Below the pieces are notes generated by a model. That model searched no databases and was not told where the DNA came from. It saw nothing but the letters and a program-made list of their open reading frames with translations. Source: Buxus sempervirens (lineage: Eukaryota > Streptophyta > Magnoliopsida > Buxales > Buxaceae). Taken from it: DNA of 64,000 nucleotides. Shown one piece after another: positions 54,772 to 64,000 of the stretch. How positions within the stretch are numbered: position 1 is the first letter of the stretch; the number at the start of each line of letters is the position of its first letter. The position numbers and the translations under genes were made by a program. Location of the stretch: positions 28,824,276-28,888,275 of the forward strand of contig OX387193.1 in assembly GCA_947561395.2 (NCBI GenBank), given 5' to 3'.

Positions 54772-55130
54772 TATATTAATTTTAAAATCGGAAAATTAAA
54801 TAGAATAATACCTTTTTAGAACGAAGCTTGAACTTTTCAGTTGAAGCCTTCAACCTCTAGAGTCCAATTTCTCACTTCTGATGCTTGAACAATTTAAGCA
54901 AAACAACTATTTCTTGATAGGCTAGAGAGATTGTAGAAGAAGAGAGAAAAAGATTGTAAAAGAGGTGTGGTTTTGGAGGGAATAGAGCTCGGCGGGCCAG
55001 GTGGGCCGGGCCGCTTGCCCTGGCTGGCCGTGCCTAATCAGGCCAAGGCCCAGGCACCCCTCACCCAGGGGCGGGCCGTGCTGGGCCAGCCCGTTTTAGA
55101 AATATAATAAATTAGTAATATATTATTTCT

Positions 55131-55136
55131 TATAAA
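55131..55136 (+). promoter_or_regulatory. TATA box of RPB8
   Basis: TATAAA lies about 130 bp upstream of the leader splice donor at 55262 and only ~32 bp downstream of the recognisable hAT end. The sequence immediately upstream is hAT terminus with TGGGCC-type motifs (about 54985-55090). Confidence 0.55.
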
Positions 55137-55159
55137 CCCTCGTTTTATACACAACGCCA

Positions 55160-55938
55160 CAACGGGCATGTGCCTGCCCTTCGTTCTAACTTCTAAACAG
55201 AAGACATTCAACAGGGAGCTCGGACAGTCGACGTTCAACGGAGAAGACACAGAACCGCTCAGGTAAGCACACATCCCTCTTCTCACTTACTCTCTCCTGT
55301 TCTCTCTTTCTCTCTCTCTTCTTTGTTTCTTCCTTTTTGTGTTTTTTTTCAGAACAGAGGAGGGCAATGGTGTGCCCCCCTCCTCACCATCGCCCGTCTC
55401 CACTCTTCTCTCTCTTCTTGCTTTCTTCTTCTTCATTTTTTTTTCAGAGGAACAGAGGAGGGTGACGGTGCGCCCCCTCCTCATAGTCGCCCTCTTCCAC
55501 TCTCCTCTCTATTCTTTCTTTCTTCATCCTCTTTTTTTTTTTCCCAGAGGAACAGACGAGGCGACGGTGCGCCCCCTCCTCACCGTTGCCCTCCTCTCCC
55601 TTTCTCCTTTTCTCTTTCTTTCTTTTCCTCTCTTTCTCTCTCCCTTCATTGCTGCATGTGCTCTCCAAGCCTGTTAATTTTTTCATGCCTGTTAAATATC
55701 CTTTTTTTTTTTTTTTTTGCAGCACCGTGTCCGAAAACAAGGGGAAGGTCCGGAAGGATAGTACTTTGGTGTTGGGCAAAGGGTCCGTGTAACATTGTTG
55801 CTAAGTACCCTGTTGAATTTCTACAAAAAGTTAAAAAAAACCTACAAATTGTAGTAGGTAAACTGCTGGAAATGTTTGCACGTCATTGAGTATTATTGCA
55901 ATGTCAACAATTTTTGTCCTGATTTTATGTTTCTGTAG
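55160..55938 (+). other. 5' untranslated region of RPB8 with leader intron(s)
   Basis: A leader exon ends at 55262 (CAG|GTAAGC). The last untranslated exon starts at 55939 after TTCTGTAG. An alternative middle exon 55723-55857 has a T-rich acceptor GCAG and donor TAG|GTAAAC. The intron holds a triplicated ~98-bp unit (55346-55620). Exon choice needs transcripts. Confidence 0.5.
55346..55620 (+). repeat. Three ~98-bp tandem units with acceptor-like ends in the RPB8 leader intron
   Basis: Each unit is a T-rich tract ending in CAGA, then GGAACAGAGGAGGGTGACGG or a variant, then GTGCGCCCCCTCCTCACCG, then a C/T-rich run. Starts are near 55350, 55448 and 55549. Each carries its own potential 3' splice site, so the unit may create alternative leader exons. 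Confidence 0.75.
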
Positions 55939-55973
55939 TAGAAGATTGGTTCTTGGGGTAACACGATTGAAGG

Positions 55974-58900
55974 ATGGTTGAGCTACTTTTTGAGGATATC
56001 TTTGAGGTAATTCAATTGGATCCAGATGGTAAAAAGTTTGACAAAGGTAATTATCTATGCTTTTGATCTTATACCTGATTTTTATGTTTGATTTTGGTTT
56101 TTTTTTGTTGACTGAATGAAAGAATAGGTGATTCTAGGCAATCCTTTGTGCAACCATATGAAGGTTTTAAATAGCTTATTGTGACCATTCATCTAAATTT
56201 GCATTTGAATAATATTTCCCAGGTTCAATATATCAAACACGTAGACATTTCTATCTTCACTTTCTGAATAAGTTTGATAACGTATATTAAAAATCTTTTG
56301 TGGTTGGTGTGGATTGGATAGAATGAAATATGGCATAGATATTAATGAGCATGTCAACAGATTACAAGATATGATGGTTACTTAAAGGGGTTGCATTGAA
56401 TTTTCTCTTGTCTAAAGAAAAGATCTCTTCTCTGCTTATGAGTTTTTTACTTAAAATTCAAAGCATGCTTTTGTAGGGGTGCTTATTGGGCCGTGCCGGC
56501 ACGGCCCAGCACGCGTTTGGTGTGCCCAAGCCGGCACGGCATGGCCCACTCAAGGAGCCGTGCCCATATGTTGGGGCCCATGGCTCGTTAGGCACGCTGC
56601 CCGGCGGGCTGGGGCCAGTTTGGCACGCGGGCAACACAGCCCATGCTTGACGCGGGCCGATGGGCCACCTGCATGTTGGCCGGCACAACCGCAGGCACGC
56701 GTGCTTGCCATTGGGCCTGACTGGGTCGGCTAGGCGTGCCGGCCCGCCTCCCTCTAAAAGTGGTTTTTACCACTTTATTTGACTGTTTTACACCCCCCCC
56801 CCCCCTCCCAACAGCCATATAATAGCTATATTAGGAGGGTATGCTTGTAATTGATTGTAAATAACCATTTCCACCCTTCCAACTGCCAAATAACAATCAT
56901 ATTGGAGGGTAGAGGTGGTAAAAAGCCACTTTTAGTTTTCTATAAATAGGCCTAACCCTTCCCACTCCAAACCACACCTCTTATATAATCTCTTACTCTT
57001 CTCTTCTTACTTTATTAGAGTCATATTCAAAGTTTTGGCCAATGACCAGTAGACTCGGCAGAGTGCTCATATGGGGGGGGGGGGGGGGGGGGGGTCCCTA
57101 GGCCGACAATTGGCCAAACTTTTAACAAGACTCTAAGAAAGTTATAAATCAGGTTACTATTGTTGAATTTGCAAAGTTGTACTTGTAATAATTAATTTAC
57201 TTACATTTTTCTGAGCAAAATCTATCCCAATATGTGTAAGACAATTTTGTGAATAATAAACATATTTTTCAGAATTTTTTTATGATTTTTACTTTTTTTT
57301 TACTATTTTTCCCATTTTTCCTTTGTTTTTTTAAAAAAATTACCCTGCCCCAACCCGGTCCCAGGCGTGCCTCGGGCTGGGCTGTGCCGGGGTATTTGGT
57401 AAATGGGCTGGGCGGGCCACAGCACGCCAAGCACGCGTCTCGCCCGGTACGCCCTAAACATGCTGGGCCGGCCCGATAGGCATCCCTATGCTTCTGGAAG
57501 GACAGAATACTATAAGGATTTTGTTCCATCTTGTAAGTATTTGGTATTGAGGCTAGGTCATGCCTTTTGAGCCAAATCAAGTTTGGGGGAGCAACTTCAT
57601 ACCGCAATGTTTACCTCAGTATGGGAGTAACTTTGTTCATGTTGTAGTACATCAGATATTTCTTTGATTTTGCCAAGCGTGGCAGTTGGAATACTGATGT
57701 ATCCATTTCTTTTGAATTTTAAAGATGTGTTTTATAAATAAATAAATAAATAAATAATAATTACAAAAGCCAAGGAAGATCATGCTTCATGCTAAAAAAG
57801 TTTCTCTTGCACGAGTCTTTACTAGAAAGTCTTGCACCTTGTTTAGTCCTCTTAGAATATGACAGAAAGACATTCTATAGCATCTTAACGTTCCCTCTGA
57901 TATGTCTATTATATTTAAAGTTCTCTAGGAGCTTATCCCATGTTTATACTCCAATTGAAAGCATCAGAGTAGTTGCCTCCCTGCGGTAAAAATTTCATGG
58001 AAGCAGAGATACTGCATAGTTATTTGGTTTAAAAGGCTTTGATGCTGTAGTGCAGCTTTGATGCCAAGAGGACAAACAGGTTGGTGCATGGTTTAATCAG
58101 CTAATATATACCTATATAGGTTAACAAATGCTGGTTCACAGATGGCTTGTGTTCAAAAAGGTTAAGGCTGTAGTAAGAGCTGCTGATAGAGGTGATTAAG
58201 ATAGCAAGTAGGCTGATAGGTTCCATGTTTTGGGTAAGATATGGGTAGGATTTTAGGAATATGGTTGCTTGCTTATGGTAGGTTTAAGTATGTCGATGAA
58301 CATTGATGTGGGCCATCAAGAAGGAAATAGTTGAGTAGAGGTGGTGTGGAGAGACAGAGAGAATGTTCGAGATGTAGACAATAGCACATTGTCTAGAATT
58401 TTGTCTAGGATTTAAGGCTTTTGAAGTCTCATCACAATGAACTCTGTCGTAGTGGAGATTGCTTTTCACTTCTTTGAAGTGGATAATAGAGGGAAGTTTT
58501 AAATTTTACTGGTTGGCAATAGCATATTTAATGAGTGTTCTTCCTTCTGGTGATAAAAACTTCTTTCTCCATGTATGAAGGAACTACTTATTCCTACTAG
58601 TGATTGGCATCTAGAATTGTTAACTCTTAGGGTTACTGCCTAGGGACCATACTTGGTGTGACAGTAAAAGCCTTGTCTATCAGCATGGGAACTCAGGTTT
58701 GAGGTTGATCACAAGATTCGCAACTACTTTTCATTAAAAAAATTGTCAAAATGTAAGGTTTTTTTGCGAAGCTACCCTCTTGGGACTTTGTTTTAGTAGG
58801 ATCTACATCTGGTTATGGTTCTTTTATTCTTGATACTACTTTCGTCTCAGTTCATCTTGATCCTTGGCACCATTTCAAAGCACACCGGGATGGTTTTGGT

Positions 58901-61708
58901 GCCATCACACCTGGTCCTTTCAGTCCTTAAGAACATGAAGATGCCATAAGCAAATTGTAGATTAGATACTGGCACCTTGAACCACTCGACTGAGTCCCAT
59001 CACCAGATCAATGATTTCTATTGCGCAGAAGAAAACACTCAAAGACATTACCAATCTAAAAGGGTAGGGAAATATTTGTCCCCTTGCCTATAGAGGAATA
59101 AAAATGACCCTTGACATTCTCATTCAAGATGAAGGAAAAAAAATATAGTACTCAAAAACACCAATTATCCGCCCATGCTGTCTTCCTCCTATTCACTGTA
59201 TAAACAACTATTCAGCTTTACCATGGGCATGTTTAAGATCTAATTTACATGCTTGGCCTGCCTTTAACACATTTGAGAATTTTCCTCAATGTCTGTTTGC
59301 AATCAAGGTGCTGTCTAAAATTTGTTTTTTCTTCACAAAACCAGTTTGATGATTTAATGCCATTGATAGAAGCACTTTTCTCAACTCTAATAGAAGGCCA
59401 TTTGCTATGATCTTAAAGAAGCTTGTTGGCAGACTAATTTGCCTATAATCCATAATCTCTACCGGTCCCATGTTTTTTGGAATTAACTCTAACTGGAGTT
59501 CATTTGTCAATTCTCACTTTGTTAGTTACTCCACTCTTTTAGATAGTTTGATGTCGTATTCCAATCCGTTGTAATAGCAAGCCATGTAATATTTGGATTC
59601 TTATATATAGGTGTTAAATTTATATGTTGTGTGTGTAAATGTGTAATTTTGTAAAGGTTTTCTATGGAAGCCACTATTATATCTGAATACAATTTGAATT
59701 TCTTGATCTTATTTCAAATAAGATATATTATTGACTAAAATTGACTTAGACCTTTCTTAATTGCTAAACATTCTGTACAAGCCATCTAGCTAAAACAAAG
59801 AACATCAATTATAATTTCCATGGCAAATTATCTGAGAAATATTATGGTACATTTACATGGCCAACTAACCTGAAAAATATATAATGACAAGCTCAAGTAC
59901 CAGAATCGCTGTAAATTAATATGATTTATTATGTTATAGGTCATTTCAATAATTTAACCCCTTTAACTAATTAATCTAAATAAGGTGAGGCAGACCAGAA
60001 TGAGCAGTCTCTTTTTTCTTCCCTTCTATCATTCTCTTAACTTTTTTACCTCCTTTTCTCTTCCTTTTCTCCTTTTGCTACCTTTTTTTTTTTTTGGTTT
60101 TTTTTTCTCAAGCTAGGGTTAGCAATCTATGAACAATGACATGAACTGTGCTTGTGAATACTTTTGTTATCAACGTTTGTTCCCAAGAATTCGTCGAATC
60201 TGAAGAGCAGTTGGGTGATTCAATGTCTTTTGTAAAAGTTAGCTTTCAAGGTGGCATTTGAAGCTGGACATGGGTAATATCTATGCTCTAGCTTGAGGGG
60301 AAGTGTTATTATGTTATAGAGGAGCATTTATGTAATTTACATGATATATATATATATGAAGAGGTGAGGCAGATCAGATCTGCATGATCTGTTTTTTCTC
60401 CCCTTCTATTATTCTCTTCACTCTTCTAATTCTCTAATGTCTTCTAATCCTTATAACTCTGACAATCATTATTATCATCTTCTTCCAATAATCATGACTA
60501 CACAAAATGTTTTGAGGCTGACTTATGAATCCTGTTTTGCATTCTTCCTTTGTTGAGAGTGGCATCTTCTTTTAGCTTTTATGATTTCTGATCACCTCTT
60601 GCTATCTTCATTTTCTTTCTGTTTATGCATTTTTATATAGCTTCTAGTTTCGTCATGCCATTTTGAAAATGATCAAACCATTTCAATCAGATTCATCCTT
60701 TTCTCGTTGGTCTTTTAACTTTTTTTCTTAATATTATGCCAAGTTGTTCTTTGTTCCTTCATTTCAAATTTGTTGTCCTATCTTCCTTCTTATGCATCTT
60801 AACCATATTATTTTTCACTTTCACTCATTGCTTAATGTTCTGCTCCATAAAGAGTGGCCCACGTATTGTTTTAAAATTGTTCTTTTAAATTAGCCATTTC
60901 CTGTAGATTCTCCTCAGTTTCTCGCATTTGTAAACAAAAGAAAACCTTTTATCTGATGTATCTTCTGGGCTAAATATTGAAGAACACTGCCTTAGTCTAT
61001 ATTTCTTTACTGCATATGCTCTCCTGGTACAGTTTATTTTAATAACTTCCATTTCCAGTTTGCTCTGATATCTCTCATGGACTGCAATTTCCAAGAACAC
61101 TGCCTCATATGTATATATTTAATGAACACTCTCTCTCTTGGTCTATTTTAATTACTTCCACTACCAACATCCAGAAAAGTCTCTCTCAAAGTCCCCCATA
61201 CTTACATGTGAGGAGTGCCTAAAAGGTACATGTCCTGGGGCCTTGGATTCTAGGTTGGAATGATCTCTTACTGTCATATTTGTTGAATACTGGCAAATTT
61301 GAAAATTCTTTTAAGTTCCTCTATGGTCTGTTCTATACAGAATATTGTACCTGATTAGTTGCACAGTGACATAAACATGTGTCAATTTTTTAACTTGTGA
61401 TTCTATCTGAAAAACAGTATAAGATCTCTAACAGTTCTTTATGATAATGCTTGGATGCTGTTTTACATGATATTTTAACTTTTTATGACAAGACATTTGG
61501 TTAAGAACTATATTTTGAGTTAATAGTTCTGTAAATTTTTTTCCTTCTAGTTTCTCGCATCGAAGCTTGGAGTGAGCAGTTTGATATGTACATGCAGCTG
61601 GATGTGAACACAGAGATATATCCTCTCAAGAGCGGGGATAAAATTACAATGGTGTTAGCTCCTACATTGAGTTTGGATGGAACTCCTGACACCGGCTATT
61701 TTACTCAG
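55974..61708 (+). CDS. RPB8: RPB8 / RPABC3, subunit shared by RNA polymerases I, II and III (first two coding exons)
   Basis: This nuclear core subunit has an OB-like fold and is shared by all three polymerases. Coding exon 1 is 55974-56046: 24 codons plus one base, starting [12 protein letters not shown] and including [10 protein letters not shown]. The donor is AAG|GTAATT. Coding exon 2 is 61551-61708 (acceptor TTCTAG): SRIEAW..., [33 protein letters not shown]. It ends in phase 0 before GTGATC. Together they encode 77 of the usual ~146 residues, with no stop. The motifs match plant RPB8 closely. The remaining exons (family motif GGRKSLADK onward) were not found up to 64000, so the gene continues outside. 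Intron 1 is 5.5 kb, expanded by transposons. The ATG is chosen because it matches the family N-terminus. Confidence 0.93.
56474..57488 (+). mobile_element. Non-autonomous Ac-like hAT (1015 bp) in RPB8 intron 1
   Basis: The termini TAGGGGTGCTTATTGGGCCG and, reversed, TAGGGATGCCTATCGGGCCG are flanked by an 8-bp duplication with one mismatch (TGCTTTTG 56466-56473; TGCTTCTG 57489-57496). The interior shares the CCAAACCACACCTCTT leader motif with the larger hAT ending at 55099. It contains no transposase. Poly-C (56791) and poly-G (57067-57094) runs are present. Confidence 0.88.
57489..58849. other. RPB8 intron 1 sequence
   Basis: No gene is seen. A short (AAAT)n-type microsatellite lies at 57737-57758. 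The segment next to the LINE relic (58650-58850) may be its degraded 3' part. Confidence 0.5.
58850..59520 (-). pseudogene. LINE (L1-type) reverse transcriptase relic
   Basis: Minus-strand frames carry [20 protein letters not shown], then [29 protein letters not shown] and [18 protein letters not shown]. These correspond to the plant L1 RT motifs P-K-x-D-FRPISL, F-V-x-GRQI-D and QFADD, the last degraded to QFAYG. Frameshifts and stops make it dead. Confidence 0.8.
59922..60464 (+). mobile_element. Small copia/TRIM-like element with two short LTRs
   Basis: Two related segments (about 59922-60115 and 60308-60464) share TTATTATGTTATAG and AGGTGAGGCAGA, then the run TTTTTTCTCCCCTTCTATTATTCTC. 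The second is preceded by GCTTGAGGGGAAG, a typical copia polypurine tract, and starts TGTTATTATG. Only ~200 bp lie between them, with no coding capacity. A target duplication is not visible. Confidence 0.5.
60465..61550. other. RPB8 intron 1, distal part
   Basis: T-rich intron sequence with no recognised gene. It ends in the polypyrimidine tract and TTCTAG acceptor at 61550. Confidence 0.6.
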
Positions 61709-61931
61709 GTGATCAGCTTCCTACTGTAACTTTATGCCTTCCTTTTTTTGAGCACCTAAGGAATATGTGAACCTGGCAATTTTCCCTCACTGCAGAATTA
61801 CTTCCTAGCTGTATCTTAAAATATGCTATGCAATTCATGTTGTCTTTTGAATAGAGAGGTCTCAGCTTTTAATATGGGTAGGCCTGATTGTATTAAAGTT
61901 CGTTCCATACTGCATGTAGTATGATGGTATA

Positions 61932-62150
61932 TAGGGCTGTAAATGAGCCGAGCTTTGTACAGCTCAGCTCAAGCTCATAAACTTTGGGCAAGGCTCGGGC
62001 TCAGCTTAGGCTCTTTCAAAAATTTTGGGCTCAGGCTCGGCTCAAGCTTGTTAAAATTCTTGAGCTCAGGCTTGGCTCGCAAAAGCTCAGCTCATTAAAG
62101 GCTACGCTCACAAAAGGCTTGACTCACTAAAATTGACTTCAACTTTTTTT
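61932..62150 (+). repeat. Terminus of an unidentified DNA transposon (GAGCC/GGCTC subterminal repeats)
   Basis: TAGGGCTGTAAATGAGCCGAGC is followed by more than ten AGCTCA/GGCTCGG motifs. This pattern is seen at hAT termini in many plants. The opposite end is not found. Confidence 0.5.
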
Positions 62151-62199
62151 TCTTTTGTTGTTTTTTATCCCCCTGTTCTTCTCGTGGACAACTTAAAAT

Positions 62200-62600
62200 T
62201 TATTAAAAATATTAGTAACAATACCAACAACAGCAATGAATTGCCTTACCATATTTTTACTTGAGGATGGCAGCATGAATCCCGTTCATCCATTCCCGTC
62301 TATACTAAAAATAAAAAAAATAAATTCTTAAGTTATTAGTGTCCAAATCCTTTCTAACTGATTCAATTTGGTCTTCCTCTCACCTCCTTAGATCCTTCAA
62401 TTAGTTTTCTGTAACATCTCATAGCCCCTTCCTAGGTTTTCAGTCTTTATGCTCAAACCATCTTAACCTATTTTCTTATATCTTATCTCTTTTCCCCCTT
62501 TCTTTTAGGCAACACATAGACGCTCTCAAATGCCTTCATTCTTGTCCTAGTTTTCCCACTCATCCATGTACACATCCTCATCTCAGAAATGCTCCTCTTA
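62200..62600 (-). pseudogene. RTE-type LINE relic (C-terminal RT region)
   Basis: The minus strand reads EMRMCTWMSGKTRTRMKAFE, which fits the RTE-clade signature AEMRMLRWMCGxTRxDxIRN. Further downstream fragments SVRKDLD and REWMNGIHAA appear. Stops throughout show an old copy. Confidence 0.65.
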
Positions 62601-62768
62601 CACGTTTATTTCTTTATTGGTCAACATTTTGATCTATAGATCATATCAAGCCTAATAGCTATTATCTAAAGAATTTTCTTCTTCATTTAGTTGGACATGT
62701 AAATCACAGAACAATTTAGAAGCACTTTATCCTTACTAGTTTTTCATTTGCTCGCTTTTATGTTAAGC

Positions 62769-63035
62769 GGGAAGGTTCCTTCTAGTTTGAGTCAATGCAA
62801 AAATCTCGGACTTCTCAATCTCTCTCATAATCTCATTGAAGGGGAACTGGACTTGACTGGATTAAATAACTTGGAGTTTCTTGACCTTAGTGTTGTATCT
62901 CTCTCATAATCTCATCGAAGGGGAACTGAACTTGACTGGATTAAATAGCCTGAGGTTGCTTGGCCTGGGTGTTAATAGACACAATGGTGGAATTCAGTCT
63001 TTTGAGTTGCTTGATCTGAGTGAAAGTGAGAGAGA
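62769..63035 (+). pseudogene. Fragment of an LRR receptor kinase gene (At1g74360-like), internally duplicated
   Basis: The plus strand reads GKVPSSLSQCKNLGLLNLSH, then NLIEGELDLTGLNNLEFLDLS. About 83 bp later the same LRR repeats in diverged form (NLIEGELNLTGLNSLRLLGL, NRHNGGIQS). The pattern matches the ectodomain of BRI1-like kinases of the At1g74360 type. Only two repeats are present, with stops and no kinase. It is a captured or retro-inserted piece lying in RPB8 intron 2. Confidence 0.7.
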
Positions 63036-63690
63036 GAGAGAGAGAGGGGGTTGTTTTTGTTTTTTTATTTGGGGGGGGGGGGGCGGGGCGCGGGTAGGCC
63101 GCAGGGCACGGGGTGCTGGGGCTATGAAGATAGGTTCTGCAGCTTTTATAAAGCTTCAGAACAATTTCTTGGGCTGTACAAGTATGTTACCACCCAAAAA
63201 TGTTATAATAATATTTTACTAGGGCATTTTCGGACCTGTCTTCTCGGATACCAGTATATACTGGCTAATACGAACCAGTGTCGGCTGATTTTTAATACCA
63301 TGTTTCCCTTATTGAACTCCTATTTGGACTAATAATAGAGGGATGCTGTTTGTTCCTTATCTTATCCTGGTGATATATATATGTTTCTCATAATTAATCA
63401 TGATATTTCTTGATCATACTTGGAGTAAATATGCAGCTAGAATTTTTGGGTGATTGATTAGAACCTAGCTGTTTTAAGACATTATACTATAACAGAATTT
63501 ATGGAAAAGAAAAGTCGGAGAGAGCATGGATAGAGATTTAGTAATATGTGCTTAATAAATGTCATGAATCAAAAGTTTCACTTTATTTGTTTGATTATGT
63601 AATTGGGATGGTGGATTCCAGAATGTTTATGTTTGCCATGTTCCAATCAATACAGAAAATTTTCGTCAACCATGCTTTGTGGAATAGTGT
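63036..63690. other. RPB8 intron 2 sequence
   Basis: A GA microsatellite (63029-63047) and a 13-base G run (63071-63083) border a GC-rich spot. No gene is recognised. Confidence 0.5.
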
Positions 63691-63700
63691 TATATACAAC

Positions 63701-63869
63701 CAAGGTTTAAAAACTCGGTATCGGGTTTGGTATTGGTCTAGCCCGATACCGAGTTGTATCAGCCGATACCAAACTCGATACTAACCGATACTGGACCGAT
63801 ACTGACCGATACCGAATTGTATTGCCTTATGGCGATACCGATACGTATCGGCCGATACTTAAAACCTTG
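63701..63869. mobile_element. 169-bp MITE rich in CCGATAC motifs
   Basis: The ends CAAGGTTTAAAAACTCGG and, reversed, CAAGGTTTTAAGTATCGG are flanked by a perfect 8-bp duplication TATACAAC (63693-63700 and 63870-63877). The interior has about ten CCGATAC / GTATCGG words in both directions. The 8-bp duplication fits hAT-mobilised MITEs. Confidence 0.85.
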
Positions 63870-64000
63870 TATACAACTCATAATCTTCTTTATAAGATGT
63901 ATTTAATCTGTAATCAAGATGAGCTTGATGAATAGATAGAAAAAGGTAAGACTAGACAATTTGTACATTTGAGAGTATAATGGAATAGCTCTTAAGAGAA
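63870..64000. other. RPB8 intron 2 continues
   Basis: No exon is recognised before the window ends. Confidence 0.5.

Larger units (their letters stand above)
49405..55099 (-). mobile_element. Ac-like hAT transposon, degenerate and interrupted
   Basis: The 3' end at 49405 starts TAGGGGTGCTAAACGGG followed by GC-rich GGCACGGCCC motifs. The 5' end near 55045-55099 has the matching GGGCCAGCCCGTTTTAG, but its outermost bases are lost. Between them on the minus strand are a 5' leader (55099-54704) like that of the MITE at 56474, then transposase remnants. The insertion 51956-54703 splits leader and coding part. No target duplication can be read because the 5' end is damaged. Confidence 0.7.

Noticed and set aside
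55323-55889. 188-codon Ser/Phe/Leu-rich frame upstream of RPB8
   Set aside because: Lies in the pyrimidine-rich leader intron with tandem repeats. No family resemblance.
56479-56818. Ala/Pro/Gly-rich frames near 56.5-56.8 kb
   Set aside because: GC-rich subterminal repeats of the hAT MITE.

Overview
The window is nuclear DNA of a flowering plant. The evidence is nested Ty3/gypsy, Helitron, hAT and LINE elements, introns with GT/AG borders, and one plant-type host gene, RPB8 (RPABC3, a subunit shared by RNA polymerases I, II and III). The species cannot be named from sequence alone. About nine tenths of the window is transposable element; only the last 9 kb belongs to a host gene. Region 1 (1-18.5 kb) is element A, a Tat/Ogre-lineage Ty3/gypsy retrotransposon on the + strand: the end of a rearranged 5' LTR, a 76-bp tandem repeat leader, a broken gag, a broken aspartic protease, and a long pol frame (RT, RNase H, second archaeal-type RNase H, integrase). 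Two antisense multi-exon genes related to the plant mobile domain follow, then a polypurine tract and a 2.3-kb LTR. Region 2 (18.5-34.9 kb) is element B on the - strand: two nearly identical 2799-bp LTRs, a tRNA-Arg-type primer binding site, a leader packed with tandem hairpin repeats, and one intact gag-like frame of about 712 codons, with protease, RT and integrase gone. It abuts a gag-like scrap, a partial A-type LTR and the end of another LTR. Region 3 (35-49 kb) holds a deleted hAT element with a perfect 8-bp target duplication. A Helitron PIF1-helicase pseudogene (- strand) is broken into three pieces by a nest of long LTR-type elements (38220-45944, containing 40346-44645) and by a solo LTR (46767-48562) with a perfect 5-bp duplication. 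Region 4 (49.4-55.1 kb) is a degenerate Ac-like hAT on the - strand, itself interrupted by another LTR-type element. Its GC-rich end lies about 30 bp upstream of the TATA box of the host gene. Region 5 (55.1-64 kb) is the 5' half of RPB8: leader exon(s), a 73-nt first coding exon, a 5.5-kb intron with a hAT MITE, LINE and LTR relics, a 158-nt second coding exon, and the start of a second intron with an RTE-LINE relic, an LRR-kinase gene fragment and a small MITE. The remaining RPB8 exons lie beyond the window. The strongest unexplained signal is a regulatory pattern in the Tat elements. Arrays of 25-bp palindromes (GTATCCGG-N9-CCGGATAC) repeat at exactly 39-bp spacing, four units per complete array. 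They sit in the U3 of every A- or B-type LTR and directly upstream of the TATA-like boxes of both antisense genes. A related solo LTR has the same four-unit layout with a different palindrome (GCCCGTA-N7-TACGGGC) at exactly 28-bp spacing. This looks like an element-specific operator system that may be read by the antisense-encoded proteins. The second strong signal is the leader repeat of A and B: dozens of small hairpins with a conserved loop and stems that change in a base-pair-compensating way.
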